A DNA stretch of 64,000 bases from Microbacterium sp. LWS13-1.2 (GCF_040144835.1 NZ_CP151632.1:1054001-1118000), one strand, 5' to 3'. Counted from the stretch's first letter, positions 32,820 to 44,346 are shown. Numbers and translations are program-made. Notes: generated by a model not told the origin, from the letters alone.

Positions 32820-35636
32820 CTATGAGCCGCCTTTGAGGGTGTCCGGGGTCGTCGATGACGTGCCTCGTGCGCGCAGCACAGCCTTGAGCACCTCGACGGC
32901 GAGGAAGATGCCGATGGACACCACGATCGGGAGGATCCAGGATGCCGCGTCCAGCGGCCGCGAGTCGAACAGCACGTTCATGAACGGCACGTAGGTGTAG
33001 ATCAACTGCAGCACGATGAGGGCGATCGCGGACCACCACACCACGCGGTTGCCCCGCAGCACGTCGAGGGTGAGGCTCGAGCGCCCGAGGAACCGGCAGT
33101 TGAGCAGATACGCGAGCTGTCCGAGCGCGAGCATGAGCACGGCCTCGGTGCGGGCCACCTCGATGTCGGCTCCGGTCGCGACGACGCCGTAGAAGACGCC
33201 CATCGCGGCGCCGCCGATGAGGAGCGACACGACCAGCACGAACCCGAGCTCGCGGCGATCGATGATCGGTCCGCCGGTGGCGCGCGGGGGGCGGCGCATG
33301 ATGCCGCGCTCGGCCGGCTCGTACGCGAGCGCGAGCGAGAGTGTCACCGCGGTCACCATGTTGACCCACAGCACCTGCACGCTCGTGATCGGCAGCGCGA
33401 GCCCGAACACGACGGCGACGAGGATCACGAGCGACTGGGCTCCGTTGGTCGGCAGCAGGAACACGATCGACTTGCGCAGGTTGTCGTAGATGCGACGTCC
33501 CTCGGCGATCGCGCTGCGGATCGTCGCGAAGTTGTCGTCGGCCAGCACGAACTCGGCGGCCTCCTTGGTCGCCTCGGTGCCCTTGATGCCCATCGCGATG
33601 CCGACGTCGGCCCGCGTCAGCGCAGGAGCGTCGTTGACCCCGTCACCGGTCATCGCGACGACCTCGCCGTGCGACTGCAGCGCCCGCACGATGCGGATCT
33701 TGTGCTCGGGGCTCGTGCGCGCGTACACGTCGACGTCGCGCACGACCTCGCGCAGCTGCTCCTGAGTGAGCGCCTCGAGCTCCGCGCCCGTGAGCACCTC
33801 GGCGTCGGAGCCCGCGAGCCCCATCTCGTGCGCGATGGCGAGGGCGGTGCCGGCGTGGTCGCCCGTGATCATCTTCACGCGGATGCCGGCGGTGTGGCAG
33901 TCCGCGATCGCCTCGACGGCCTCCGGCCGGGGCGGGTCCACGATCCCCCAGAGGCCGATGAACTCGAGGTCGATGAGGTCGTCGAGCGCGAACTCGTCGG
34001 TCGTCGGTCGCACCGGCTTGCGCGCCGCCGCGAGCACGCGCAGGCCCTGCGAGCTCAGCGCCTCGATCGCCGCGTTCCAGCGCACCAGGTCGAGCGGCTC
34101 GGACCCGTCGGCGCCGCGCTGGGTGAGCGAGCGCTCGAGCAGGCGGTCGGGCGCGCCCTTGACGAGGATCGCCCGTGAGACCTCGCCGGCCGCACCCCCG
34201 GATCGGGCGCCCTCGTTGAGCGTCGCCATCAGCTTGTTGGCGGAGTCGAACGGGATGACTGCGACCCGGCGTCCGCCCGCGCTCCCGACACCGCCCTTCA
34301 TCGCGACGACCTTGAGCGCACCCTCCGTCGGCTCTCCGACGAGACCCCACTCGCCGTCGTCGCCGCGGACGATGTGGGCGTCGTTGCAGAGCGTCGCGAT
34401 CGCCAGGAGCGCCGCGAGATCGCCGCGGTCGGCAGGTACCCCCGCGTCCTCGGCAGCAGCGGCGTCGGGGCGCGAAGTCGCGCGAGCAGCCGCACCCGCG
34501 CGGACGATCTCGCCCTCGGGCACGTAGCCCAGCCCGGTGACGCTGTACTCGCCTAGCGGTGTGACGATGTGCCGCACGGTCATCTCGTTGCGGGTGAGCG
34601 TGCCCGTCTTGTCGGAGCACACCGTGGTCACCGAGCCGAGCGCCTCGACCGCGGGGAGCTTGCGCGTGATGGCGTTGTGGCGGGCCATCTGCTGCACGCC
34701 GATCGCGAGCGTGATGGTCACCAGCGCCGGCAGCCCCTCGGGGATCGCCGCGACGGCGAACCCGATGGCCGCCGAGATGAGCTCGGGGTACGGCATCCCG
34801 TGCAGGAAGCGCCCGATCATCATCATGATCGCCGCCATCGCCAGGATCACGACGGTGAGCACGCGGCCGAACCCGTCGAGCTGGCGGGTGAGCGGCGTGG
34901 CCAGCGACTCAGCCTCGTCGGCGAGGCTCTGGATGCGGCCGAGCTCGGTGTCGGATCCGGTGGCGGTGACGACGCCCCGGCCCTGCCCGGCGCTGACGAT
35001 GGTGCCGGAGAACGCCATCGATCCGCGGTCGCCCACCCCCGCCTCCGGGACCGACGGGTCGGTGGTCTTCGACGACGGGACGGACTCCCCCGTGAGCGCG
35101 GCCTCATCGATGCGCAGCTGGAAGGCCTGGAGCAGCCGCAGGTCGGCGGGCACCTTGTCGCCGGGCATGAGCCGCACGACATCGCCCGGCACCAGGTCGG
35201 CGGCGGGCACCGTCACCCAGCCGTCGTCGCGGCGCGCACTGGCGTCGGCCGACAGCATGCCGCGGATGCCGGCGAGCGCCTTCTCGGCGCGCCCCTCCTG
35301 GATATAGCCGATCACCGCGTTGATGATCGCGACGACCATGATCACCCAGAAGTCGAGCCAGTCCCCCATGAGCGCCTTGATGACCGCGGCGCCCAGCAGG
35401 ATGTAGATCAGGGTGTCGTTGAAGTGCGCCAGGAACCGCAGCACCGCCGGCTTGCGCGCAGGCTCGGGGAGGCGGTTGGGTCCGGCGATCTCCAGGCGCG
35501 CCGCCGCGTCGGCTGTGCGCAGTCCCCCGGCGTCGGCCTTGAGATGCGCCAGCACCTCGCCGGTGGCCAGCGCCCAGGGACGCGCCACGGTGAGGCGCGC
35601 TTCGGTCAACGGTGCGGAGCTCAGCGGCTGCGTCAT
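32820..35636 (-). CDS. P-type cation-transporting ATPase (P2-like)
   Basis: 938 residues. An N-terminal cation-ATPase domain is followed by TGES (actuator loop), M4 AAIPEGLPALVTITLA, phosphorylation site CSDKTGTLTRNEM, nucleotide-site KGAPDRLLERS, hinge MTGDGVNDAPALTRADVG and a four-helix C-terminus. The order and length match PMR1/SERCA-like P2 pumps. The M6 segment reads WVNMVTAVTLSLALAYEP, lacking the Asp of the Ca2+-ATPase WVNLVTDG motif, so calcium transport is doubtful and the ion is unknown. GGAAGGA precedes ATG 35636. It ends 83 bp before the FMN lipoprotein gene on the same strand. Confidence 0.93.
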   Translation of the reverse strand: MTQPLSSAPLTEARLTVARPWALATGEVLAHLKADAGGLRTADAAARLEIAGPNRLPEPARKPAVLRFLAHFNDTLIYILLGAAVIKALMGDWLDFWVIMVVAIINAVIGYIQEGRAEKALAGIRGMLSADASARRDDGWVTVPAADLVPGDVVRLMPGDKVPADLRLLQAFQLRIDEAALTGESVPSSKTTDPSVPEAGVGDRGSMAFSGTIVSAGQGRGVVTATGSDTELGRIQSLADEAESLATPLTRQLDGFGRVLTVVILAMAAIMMMIGRFLHGMPYPELISAAIGFAVAAIPEGLPALVTITLAIGVQQMARHNAITRKLPAVEALGSVTTVCSDKTGTLTRNEMTVRHIVTPLGEYSVTGLGYVPEGEIVRAGAAARATSRPDAAAAEDAGVPADRGDLAALLAIATLCNDAHIVRGDDGEWGLVGEPTEGALKVVAMKGGVGSAGGRRVAVIPFDSANKLMATLNEGARSGGAAGEVSRAILVKGAPDRLLERSLTQRGADGSEPLDLVRWNAAIEALSSQGLRVLAAARKPVRPTTDEFALDDLIDLEFIGLWGIVDPPRPEAVEAIADCHTAGIRVKMITGDHAGTALAIAHEMGLAGSDAEVLTGAELEALTQEQLREVVRDVDVYARTSPEHKIRIVRALQSHGEVVAMTGDGVNDAPALTRADVGIAMGIKGTEATKEAAEFVLADDNFATIRSAIAEGRRIYDNLRKSIVFLLPTNGAQSLVILVAVVFGLALPITSVQVLWVNMVTAVTLSLALAYEPAERGIMRRPPRATGGPIIDRRELGFVLVVSLLIGGAAMGVFYGVVATGADIEVARTEAVLMLALGQLAYLLNCRFLGRSSLTLDVLRGNRVVWWSAIALIVLQLIYTYVPFMNVLFDSRPLDAASWILPIVVSIGIFLAVEVLKAVLRARGTSSTTPDTLKGGS

Positions 35637-35693
35637 GGATTCGTCATCCTTCCGTCGCCGCCGCGGAGTCGGGGGTCCGACCCTGTGCCGGCG

Positions 35694-36728
35694 TCAGGCC
35701 GCCCCGTCGAACATGCTGGTGACGGAGCCGTCCTCGAACACTTCGTGGATCGCGCGTGCGAGCAGCGGTGCGATTGGCAGAATCGTAAGGCTCGGGAACC
35801 GCTTCTCGTCGGGGATCGGCACCGTGTCGGTCACGACGACCTCGTCGATCGCCGGGCTCTGCAGGCGTTCGGCGGCGGGATCGCTGAAGATCGCGTGCGT
35901 CGCGGCGACGATGACCTTGGTCGCGCCGTTGGCCTTGAGCGCCTCGGCGGCCTTCACGATCGTGCCACCCGTGTCGATCATGTCGTCGACGAGCAGACAG
36001 ACGCGTCCGTCGACCGCGCCGACGATCTCGTTGACGGTGACCTGGTTGGCGACGTTGGGGTCGCGGCGCTTGTGGATGATCGCCAGCGGAGCGCCCAGGC
36101 TGTCGGACCACTGGTCCGCCACGCGCACGCGTCCGGTGTCGGGTGAGACGACGGTGAGGCGGGCGCGGTCCGTCTCGCTGAGCGTGTTCTCGAAGTACTC
36201 CAGCAGCACGGGCTTGGCGAACAGGTGGTCCACGGGACCGTCGAAGAAGCCCTGGATCTGCGCGGCGTGCAGGTCGACGCTCATGACGCGGTCGGCGCCG
36301 GCGGTCTTGAACAGGTCGGCGACGAGGCGGGCGCTGATGGGCTCGCGGCCCCGGCCCTTCTTGTCCTGACGCGAGTACGGGAAGTACGGCGCGACGACGG
36401 TGATGCGCTTGGCCGACGCGCGCTTCGCGGCGTCGAGCATGATGAGGGTCTCCATCATCCACTCGTTGACCGGCGGCCCGAAGCTCTGGATGAGGAACAG
36501 GTCGCAGCCGCGGATCGAGACCTCGAACCGCGTCAGGATCTCACCCGACGCGAACGTGCGGTACTCGGTGGGGACGAGCTCCGTGCTCAGCTGCTCGGCG
36601 ACCTGCGCCGCGAGCTCGGGGTGCGAGCTCCCGCGCGCGATGACGAGCCGCTTCTTCGTCTTGGCCACGAGGCCCGGGGCGATGTCATTCGCCCGGTCGA
36701 GTTCAACGGTCTTCTTCTTGCGCGCCAT
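35694..36728 (-). CDS. prs: Ribose-phosphate pyrophosphokinase
   Basis: 344 residues. It makes PRPP from ribose 5-phosphate and ATP for nucleotide, His and Trp synthesis. RGCDLFLIQSFGPPVNEWMM, SRQDKKGRGREPISARLVAD, VDLHAAQIQGFFDGPVDHL and the PRPP loop LLVDDMIDTGGTIVKAAEAL are present. ATG 36728 (MARKKK) lies inside the 3' end of glmU, a 26-bp overlap, so the two are coupled. A basic N-terminal extension of about 25 residues precedes the core. The glmU-prs order is conserved in actinobacteria. Confidence 0.96.
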   Translation of the reverse strand: MARKKKTVELDRANDIAPGLVAKTKKRLVIARGSSHPELAAQVAEQLSTELVPTEYRTFASGEILTRFEVSIRGCDLFLIQSFGPPVNEWMMETLIMLDAAKRASAKRITVVAPYFPYSRQDKKGRGREPISARLVADLFKTAGADRVMSVDLHAAQIQGFFDGPVDHLFAKPVLLEYFENTLSETDRARLTVVSPDTGRVRVADQWSDSLGAPLAIIHKRRDPNVANQVTVNEIVGAVDGRVCLLVDDMIDTGGTIVKAAEALKANGATKVIVAATHAIFSDPAAERLQSPAIDEVVVTDTVPIPDEKRFPSLTILPIAPLLARAIHEVFEDGSVTSMFDGAA

Positions 36729-38172
36729 CGTCCGCCTTCTGTGCGCTGCGGGCCTTGGCGGCGACATCCGCCGCGTGAGTACCCGGTCTGTTCTTCTCGA
36801 CCCACCCCTCGACGTTGCGCTGAGGGGCGACGCTGAGAGCGAGAGCACCGGCGGGCACATCCTTGCGGATGACCGCCCCCGCCCCCGTCTTCGCGCCGTC
36901 TCCGATCCTAACGGGCGCCACGAAGACGTTATGCGAGCCGGCGTGCACTTCGTCGCCGATCTCGGTGCGGTGCTTGGCCAGGTCGTCGTAGTTGGCGGTG
37001 ATCGCGCCGGCGCCGAGGTTGACGCCGCGGCCGACCGTGGTGTCGCCGATGTACGACAGGTGCGGCACCTTGCTGCCCTCGCCGATGGTCGAGTTCTTCG
37101 TCTCGACGAAGGTGCCGATCTTGCCCTTGTCGCCCAGGTACGTGCCGGGGCGGACGTATGCGAACGGGCCGACGGTCGCGTGGGCGCCGATCACGGCGAG
37201 CGTCGCGTCGGCGCGCCGGACGGTGGCGCCCTCTCCGACCTCGCAGTCGACGAGGCTCGTGTCGGGTCCGACGATCGCGCCGGTGTCGATCACGGTGGCG
37301 CCGAGGATGTGCGTGTTGGGAAGCACCGTCACGTCGGGGGCGAGCTTCGCGTCGACGTCGATCCAGGTGGTCGCCGGGTCGAGGATCGTCGCCCCCTCGA
37401 GCTGCCAGCGGCGCACCGTGCGCGCGTTGAGCAGACGCCCGACCTCCGAGAGCTGGGCGCGGTCGTTCACGCCGTACGTGACCGTGACGTCGTCGACGAC
37501 GGATGCCGCGACCCTGCCGCCGGCTCGCCGGACGAGCCCCGCGACGTCGGTGAGGTACTTCTCCGCCTGAGCGTTGTCGATGCCGATCGCCGGCAGGTGG
37601 GTGCGCAGCGCGTCGACGCGGAAGACGTACATGCCCGCGTTGATCTCGCGGACCGCGACCTCGGCGTCGTCGGCGTCCTTCTGCTCCACGATGCGGGCGA
37701 CGTCTCCGTCGGCGTCGCGGATCACGCGTCCGTACCCGTTCGGGTCGTCGACGACGGCGGTCATGACGGTCACTTCCGCATCGGTCGTGCGGTGCGCCGC
37801 AAGGAACGCGGTCAGGGTCCCGGCATCTGCCAGCGGGCAGTCGCCCGAGAGCACGAGCACATCGCCGGCGAAGCCCTCGAGCTGGGCGAGCGCGACCTCG
37901 ACGGCGCGGCCGGTGCCGGGGACCTCGTCCTGGTCGACGACCCGCGCCTCGGGTGCCAGGTCGGCGACCGCCGCGGCCACCTGGTCGCGCTCATGGCGCA
38001 CGACGACGAGGGTGCGCGCCGGCGTCAGGGCGGCGGCGGAGGCGAGGACGTGCCCGACGAGGGGGCGACCGCCGATGCGGTGCAGCACCTTCGGCAGCGA
38101 CGACTTCATGCGGGTGCCCTGTCCGGCGGCGAGGACGATGACGGCCAGAGCGTTGTCAGGGGTGTCGGTCAT
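36703..38172 (-). CDS. glmU: Bifunctional UDP-N-acetylglucosamine pyrophosphorylase/glucosamine-1-phosphate N-acetyltransferase
   Basis: 489 residues. It makes UDP-GlcNAc for peptidoglycan. The N-terminal uridyltransferase has VIVLAAGQGTRMKSSLPKVL, and the C-terminal left-handed beta-helix acetyltransferase has NTHILGATVIDTGAIVGPDT, IGTFVETKNSTIGEGSKVPH and GAGAITANYDDLAKHRTEIG. The ATG at 38172 is the only in-frame start near the conserved region. It begins one base after the predicted 3' end of tRNA-Gln, leaving no room for a Shine-Dalgarno. Its mRNA 5' end may therefore be made by tRNA processing. Overlaps prs. Confidence 0.96.
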   Translation of the reverse strand: MTDTPDNALAVIVLAAGQGTRMKSSLPKVLHRIGGRPLVGHVLASAAALTPARTLVVVRHERDQVAAAVADLAPEARVVDQDEVPGTGRAVEVALAQLEGFAGDVLVLSGDCPLADAGTLTAFLAAHRTTDAEVTVMTAVVDDPNGYGRVIRDADGDVARIVEQKDADDAEVAVREINAGMYVFRVDALRTHLPAIGIDNAQAEKYLTDVAGLVRRAGGRVAASVVDDVTVTYGVNDRAQLSEVGRLLNARTVRRWQLEGATILDPATTWIDVDAKLAPDVTVLPNTHILGATVIDTGAIVGPDTSLVDCEVGEGATVRRADATLAVIGAHATVGPFAYVRPGTYLGDKGKIGTFVETKNSTIGEGSKVPHLSYIGDTTVGRGVNLGAGAITANYDDLAKHRTEIGDEVHAGSHNVFVAPVRIGDGAKTGAGAVIRKDVPAGALALSVAPQRNVEGWVEKNRPGTHAADVAAKARSAQKADDGAQEEDR

Positions 38173-38173
38173 G

Positions 38174-38245
38174 CTCCGCCGCCAGGATTCGAACCTGAAC
38201 CTCACAGCTCCAAAGGCTGTCGTGCTGCCGTTACACCACGGCGGA
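38174..38245 (-). tRNA. tRNA-Gln (anticodon TTG)
   Basis: Read on the reverse strand, the 72-nt sequence starts TCCGCCG, which pairs with CGGCGGA at the 3' end, followed by discriminator G. The anticodon arm is ACAGC-CTTTGGA-GCTGT, giving anticodon TTG in a standard seven-base loop. The T arm carries GGTTCGAATCC. CCA is not encoded. It lies immediately upstream of glmU. A TTGACG at 38275-38280 (reverse strand) may be the -35 box, but the -10 is poor. Confidence 0.95.
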
Positions 38246-38298
38246 ACGCGGCGACCAGGACTCCGGATGCCGCCCGTCAAGTCTGCCAGACCTCCTCC

Positions 38299-38318
38299 GG
38301 TCGCTGAGCCTGCGGAAG
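38299..38318. repeat. Degenerate copy of the GCTGAGCCTG repeat
   Basis: GGTCGCTGAGCCTGCGGAAG resembles the dispersed palindrome seen in hisS at 2224-2243 (CTGAGCCTGTCGAAG) with one or two changes. It lies between the tRNA-Gln and MarR genes, upstream of both. Confidence 0.4.
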
Positions 38319-38330
38319 CACCGGCCCCGC

Positions 38331-38336
38331 GATAAT
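38331..38336 (+). promoter_or_regulatory. -10 box (GATAAT) of the marR-like gene, leaderless
   Basis: GATAAT ends six nucleotides before the ATG at 38343; no Shine-Dalgarno is needed. Confidence 0.6.
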
Positions 38337-38342
38337 GAGGGC

Positions 38343-38846
38343 ATGACGGCGCAGAGCGACGAAGTGGACCGCATCGTCGAGGCCTGGACGACGCAGCGCC
38401 CCGACCTCGACTTCTCACCGCTCGGCGTGCTCTCGCGCGTCGACCGTCTCTCGCGGCACCTCGACCGCGCGCGGCGCGACGCCTTCCGTCGGAGCGAGCT
38501 CGAGCCCTGGGAGTGGGACGTGCTGTCCGCTCTCCGCCGCGCGGGAGAGCCGTTCCAGCTCAGTCCCAAGCAGCTGCTTCAGCAGACGCTCGTCTCGAGC
38601 GGCACGATGACCAACCGCATCGATCGCCTCGTCGGCCGACGGCTGGTGCGCCGCGAGTCCGATCCCGACGACGGCCGGAGCGTCCTGGTCACCTTGACAG
38701 ACGAGGGGAAGATCCGGGTGGATGCCGCCATCACGCGTCTCGTCGACGCCGAGGCCCTGCTGCTCGACGCCCTCTCGCGCGGCGACCGGGACCGGCTCGC
38801 CGGGCTGCTGCGCAAGCTCAGCCTCGGCTTCGACGCCCACGACTAG
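38343..38846 (+). CDS. MarR-family transcriptional regulator
   Basis: 167 residues. The winged helix-turn-helix spans about residues 50-125: LEPWEWDVLSALRRAG, then recognition region QQTLVSSGTMTNRIDRLVGR and wing VRRESDPDDGRSVLVTLTDE, all typical of MarR. It should bind an operator as a dimer and respond to a small phenolic or oxidant ligand, or act on nearby exporters; no palindromic operator is clear in its short upstream region. It converges on the ABC-F gene with a 10-bp gap. Confidence 0.93.
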   Translation: MTAQSDEVDRIVEAWTTQRPDLDFSPLGVLSRVDRLSRHLDRARRDAFRRSELEPWEWDVLSALRRAGEPFQLSPKQLLQQTLVSSGTMTNRIDRLVGRRLVRRESDPDDGRSVLVTLTDEGKIRVDAAITRLVDAEALLLDALSRGDRDRLAGLLRKLSLGFDAHD

Positions 38847-38856
38847 ATCGCCGAGG

Positions 38857-40668
<1,812 letters not shown>

Positions 40669-40751
40669 GTCCCCTCCAGGCTAGGCGAGGTGCGGGGCCC
40701 GGCCGCGCGCCGGGCGTCCAGGAGTCCGGGTCAGTGGGCGTTCTGGCGGGG

Positions 40752-42101
40752 TCAGTACCAGATGCTCAGCCGGGGCGCAGTGTGCCAGCCCAGCACGCGA
40801 GCAGCGGCCACGGCATCCGTCGTCTTCACACGTCCCGCCGCGGCGAGCGTCGCCGGCGAAACGGCTCCGAGGTAGGTGGCCGACAGCTCCGTGATGCCGA
40901 GCGCGACCGCCACCGCTCCGTCGGGCGACTCGCCGTCGGCGAGCGTCGTCACCCGTCCGACGCCGTCAGCGTCGACCTGGAGCAGATATCGCCCGCTCGA
41001 GAGCCCGATCGGGTCTGACACGTCGAGCACGAGCGTTCCCGCCGCGCCGTAGCGACGGGTCTCGAGGCATGCGACCACGTCGATGATCCGCACGTACTGG
41101 TGATCGCGGATCGCGACCTTCGCCGCACGCTGATCGGCGATCATCCACAGCAGCGGCTCGTCGATCGACAGCTCGCCCGCGTGGACCTCGGCCACCAGGT
41201 CCAGCTCCAGCAGGAACCGCCACAGCGCGGCATACGCGTCGTCCGTCTCGGCCAGGAGGTAGTGGACGGTGACCGTCGCCTTGGTGAAGTCGTCGTGGTT
41301 CTCGCGCACGGCGTACACCGCGGCGCCTCGCACCTCGCCCTCGGCATCCGTGTACTGCACGGCGCGCTTCTCGCCCGCCTTCTCCGCGGCTGGACTCGTG
41401 CCGGCGAACCCGTCCCAGTGACCACCGGGAACGTCGATCTCGCCCGGGAAGCGGTGGCGCACACGCTCGTGCAGCGACGGCAGCAGTTCCCGCACGCGCT
41501 CGCGGGTGACGAAGTCGATGCGCCCGGCGGGCTGCGGGCCGATCCACGCGGCGCGCTTGGTCTCGATCCGCCACGACGCGCTCGCAGCGGCGGGGGCGAA
41601 TCCGTAGCGGCCGTAGAGCGGTGACTCGCTCACCGTGAGCATCGCCATCGGGATGCCGGCGCCGTGAGCGGCCCGCAGCTCCCCCTCGAGCATGGACCGG
41701 GCGACGCCGCGCCGACGGTGGGTGGGCGCCACCGTCACAGCCGAGATCGCGCACGACGGGATCGCCGCGCCGCCGGGCACGGTGAGCTCGCCGAGCCAGG
41801 ACGCGATGGTCGCGACCGGCGCATCGGCCATCGGTCCGGCGGGGTCGTAGACCCCCGTGAGCCGTCGGTAGCCGCTGCGGTCGCGCGTGGCCGCAACCTG
41901 CTCGTCGGTGCGTTCGCCGTCCTGGAAGCCCCGCACCACGCTCTGCAGCCAGCCGACGAACCCGTCGCCGTCGACCTCGAGCCGGCGGTAGTCGAGGCCG
42001 TTCGCGGCGAGGCGTGCGCGAGACTGCTCGTCGACGGGTCCGGCCCGGAAGGCCGCGCGGTCGGACTCGTCGGCACCGCGCGTGCGATCAAGCGTGTTCA
42101 T
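40752..42101 (-). CDS. Eis-type GNAT N-acetyltransferase
   Basis: 449 residues. The N-terminal GNAT domain includes the acetyl-CoA loop VAPTHRRRGVARSMLEGELR and YGRYGFAPA. A second degenerate GNAT domain and a C-terminal sterol-carrier-like domain (AVALGITELSATYLGAVSPA) follow, ending in PRLSIWY, whose terminal carboxylate is the general base in Eis. Family members acetylate aminoglycosides and other amines at several positions; the natural substrate here is unknown. GAGGAAG precedes ATG 42101. It sits 65 bp downstream of ispE on the same strand. Confidence 0.88.
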   Translation of the reverse strand: MNTLDRTRGADESDRAAFRAGPVDEQSRARLAANGLDYRRLEVDGDGFVGWLQSVVRGFQDGERTDEQVAATRDRSGYRRLTGVYDPAGPMADAPVATIASWLGELTVPGGAAIPSCAISAVTVAPTHRRRGVARSMLEGELRAAHGAGIPMAMLTVSESPLYGRYGFAPAAASASWRIETKRAAWIGPQPAGRIDFVTRERVRELLPSLHERVRHRFPGEIDVPGGHWDGFAGTSPAAEKAGEKRAVQYTDAEGEVRGAAVYAVRENHDDFTKATVTVHYLLAETDDAYAALWRFLLELDLVAEVHAGELSIDEPLLWMIADQRAAKVAIRDHQYVRIIDVVACLETRRYGAAGTLVLDVSDPIGLSSGRYLLQVDADGVGRVTTLADGESPDGAVAVALGITELSATYLGAVSPATLAAAGRVKTTDAVAAARVLGWHTAPRLSIWY

Positions 42102-42166
42102 GGGATCTTCCTCTCCACACCCGCAGAGGCGGGCTCAGGTCGGCGTGCGGGACTCAGGCCGGGGGT

Positions 42167-43090
42167 CTAGGTGACCACACGCGCACCGGCCACAGGGCCG
42201 TGCACGTGAAGCGCCTCGTACCCCGCGGCCGACAGCGTGATCTGCAGTTCGAGTGCGGACTCCGGATCGACGGCCAGGAATGCCAGGGTAGGGCCGGACC
42301 CCGACACCAGCCCCGCGAGCGCTCCGGACTCCTCGCCCAGTTCGAGCACCTCCCGCAGCTGCGGGAGCAGCGAGAGCGCCGCGATCTGCAGGTCGTTGCG
42401 GGTGTGTTCGGCGAGGGCGACCGGATCGCCGGCGCGCAGCGCCTGCAGCACCGCCGGATCCACGGCCGGCGCACCGGTCGCCGCGATGTCGGGGCGCGCG
42501 CGCAGCTCGTCGAGGTGCGCGTACACCTCGGGGGTCGACAGGCCCGCGTTCGACGGCACCAGCACCCAGTCGAACCGGCCCTTCGCGAGGGCAGGGCTGA
42601 GCTGGTCGCCGCGGCCGGTTCCGATCGCCGTTCCTCCCATGATGGCGAAGGGAACGTCGGCGCCCAGCCGGGACGCCAGCTTGTGCAGTTCGGCGCTGCC
42701 GAGCTCGGCCCCCCACAGCGCGTCGCAGGCGACGAGGGCGGCTGCGGCATCCGCGGATCCGCCGCCCATGCCGCCGGCGACGGGCACGTGCTTGACGATG
42801 TCGAGGTGCACGCCGCCGGAGTACCCGATGCGCTGAGCCACGAGCCGCGCCGCGCGCACCGCGAGGTTGCGGTCGTCGGCCGGCACGCCCGACACGTCGA
42901 CCGTGCCTGAGATCGCCACGGTGAACTCGTCGGACGACGAGGCCCACACGTCCTCGTAGAGCGAGACCGCCTGGTACGCCGACGCGACGTCGTGGTAGCC
43001 GTCGTCGTGCACGCCGCCGACCTCGAAGAAGAGGTTCAGCTTGCCCGGCGCCCGCACCCGGACGCCGTCGGGGGCGAGGGCCTGCGTCAC
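42167..43090 (-). CDS. ispE: 4-diphosphocytidyl-2-C-methyl-D-erythritol kinase
   Basis: 307 residues. It is a GHMP-family kinase of the MEP isoprenoid pathway. [15 protein letters not shown], the ATP loop [19 protein letters not shown] and the C-terminal [16 protein letters not shown] are present in order. GTG at 43090 overlaps the stop of the aldo/keto reductase (GTGA), implying coupling. In many actinobacteria ispE directly follows rsmA; here three genes separate them. Confidence 0.95.
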   Translation of the reverse strand: MTQALAPDGVRVRAPGKLNLFFEVGGVHDDGYHDVASAYQAVSLYEDVWASSSDEFTVAISGTVDVSGVPADDRNLAVRAARLVAQRIGYSGGVHLDIVKHVPVAGGMGGGSADAAAALVACDALWGAELGSAELHKLASRLGADVPFAIMGGTAIGTGRGDQLSPALAKGRFDWVLVPSNAGLSTPEVYAHLDELRARPDIAATGAPAVDPAVLQALRAGDPVALAEHTRNDLQIAALSLLPQLREVLELGEESGALAGLVSGSGPTLAFLAVDPESALELQITLSAAGYEALHVHGPVAGARVVT

Positions 43091-44154
43091 CGGTTCGCCG
43101 ATTCCGCCCAGAGGTCCACGTCGATGCCGTCCGACAGCGCGTCGATGCGCTCGAGCTCCTCGGTGTCGAACGCCGGACCCTCGAGCGCCTTGAGGTTCTC
43201 GTCGAGCTGCGCCGGACGCGATGCGCCGATCAGCGCGGATGCGACCACGGGGTCGCGCAGCACCCACTGGATCGCCATCTGCGCGAGCGTCTGCCCGCGC
43301 TCCTTCGCGATGACGTCGAGCGAGCGGAGGGTGGTGAGGCCCTTCTCGCTGAGCGAGCCGCCCGGAAGCGACGCGCGCTGCTGCGCGCGCTCGGCGGAAC
43401 CGTCGCCGAGGTACTTGTCGGTGAGCAGGCCCTGGGCGAGCGGAGTGAACGCGATCGCGCCCATGCCCTCCTGCGTCAGGACGCCCGTCAGGCCGTCTTC
43501 GACCCAGCGGTTGAGGATCGAGTACGACGGCTGGTGGATGACCAGCGGGGTGCCGAGCGAGCGGGCCACGGATGCCGCCACCGCCGTCCGCTCGGCGCTG
43601 TACGACGAGATGCCCACGTAGAGGGCCTTCCCCTGACGCACCAGCGTGTCGAGCGCCCCCACGGTTTCTTCGACCGGCACGTCGGGGTCGACGCGGTGCG
43701 AGTAGAAGATGTCGACGTAGTCGACGTTCATGCGCCGCAGGGACTGCTCCGCGCTGGCCAGCAGGTACTTGCGCGCGCCGCCGTTCCCGTAGGGCCCGTG
43801 CCACATGTCGTAGCCGGCCTTCGACGAGATGATGAGCTCGTCGCGGTACGGGGCGAAGTCCTCGCGCATCATGCGACCGAAGTTCGTCTCGGCGCTGCCG
43901 TACGGCGGACCGTAGTTGTTGGCCAGATCGAAGTGGGTGATGCCGCGATCGAAGGCGTGGCGCAGCAGCGCCCGCTGGTTGTCGAACGGGATGTTGTCGC
44001 CGAAGTTCCACCACAGGCCGAGAGAGACGGGCGGAAGGGTGAGGCCCGACGTGCCGACGCGGCGGTATTCCGCGAGATCGTAGCGGTCGTGGGCGGCGGC
44101 GTAGGGGCGGTGGAGGTCGCCTCCACGGGACAGGTAGCGCGCGTCTTCGGTCAC
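43087..44154 (-). CDS. Aldo/keto reductase (YghZ/Kvbeta-like)
   Basis: 355 residues. A TIM-barrel NAD(P)H oxidoreductase with the catalytic tetrad region [20 protein letters not shown] (Asp and Tyr), [13 protein letters not shown] (Lys) and [13 protein letters not shown] (His). The size and the C-terminal [20 protein letters not shown] match the YghZ group, which reduces methylglyoxal and similar aldehydes. GTG at 44154 follows TAGCCT by six bases. The gene is translationally coupled to ispE, which may depend on this promoter. Confidence 0.93.
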   Translation of the reverse strand: MTEDARYLSRGGDLHRPYAAAHDRYDLAEYRRVGTSGLTLPPVSLGLWWNFGDNIPFDNQRALLRHAFDRGITHFDLANNYGPPYGSAETNFGRMMREDFAPYRDELIISSKAGYDMWHGPYGNGGARKYLLASAEQSLRRMNVDYVDIFYSHRVDPDVPVEETVGALDTLVRQGKALYVGISSYSAERTAVAASVARSLGTPLVIHQPSYSILNRWVEDGLTGVLTQEGMGAIAFTPLAQGLLTDKYLGDGSAERAQQRASLPGGSLSEKGLTTLRSLDVIAKERGQTLAQMAIQWVLRDPVVASALIGASRPAQLDENLKALEGPAFDTEELERIDALSDGIDVDLWAESANR

Positions 44155-44160
44155 CGGTCC

Positions 44161-44166
44161 AGGCTA
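44161..44166 (-). promoter_or_regulatory. -10 box (TAGCCT) of the AKR-ispE operon, leaderless
   Basis: On the reverse strand TAGCCT ends six nucleotides before the GTG at 44154. Confidence 0.6.
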
Positions 44167-44346
44167 TCGGCGCGGCGTCCGGTGCGCAGGTGACAGCCGC
44201 CGGCGTGTACTCCCCCGGGTGTCTTCGAGCAGGGCACACGCAGTGCCGGCATGTCAAGGGATGCAAGAGGAAACGTCTTCGTAACGGATGATGCCTAGGG
44301 TGACCACACCGGACGGCGACACGTCGTCGCCAGCGAAGGAGGAAAT

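Noticed and set aside
38174..38418. An N-terminal extension of glmU running through the tRNA
   Set aside because: The added residues are encoded by the tRNA-Gln gene, and GlmU homologues begin at the MTDTPDN-like sequence.
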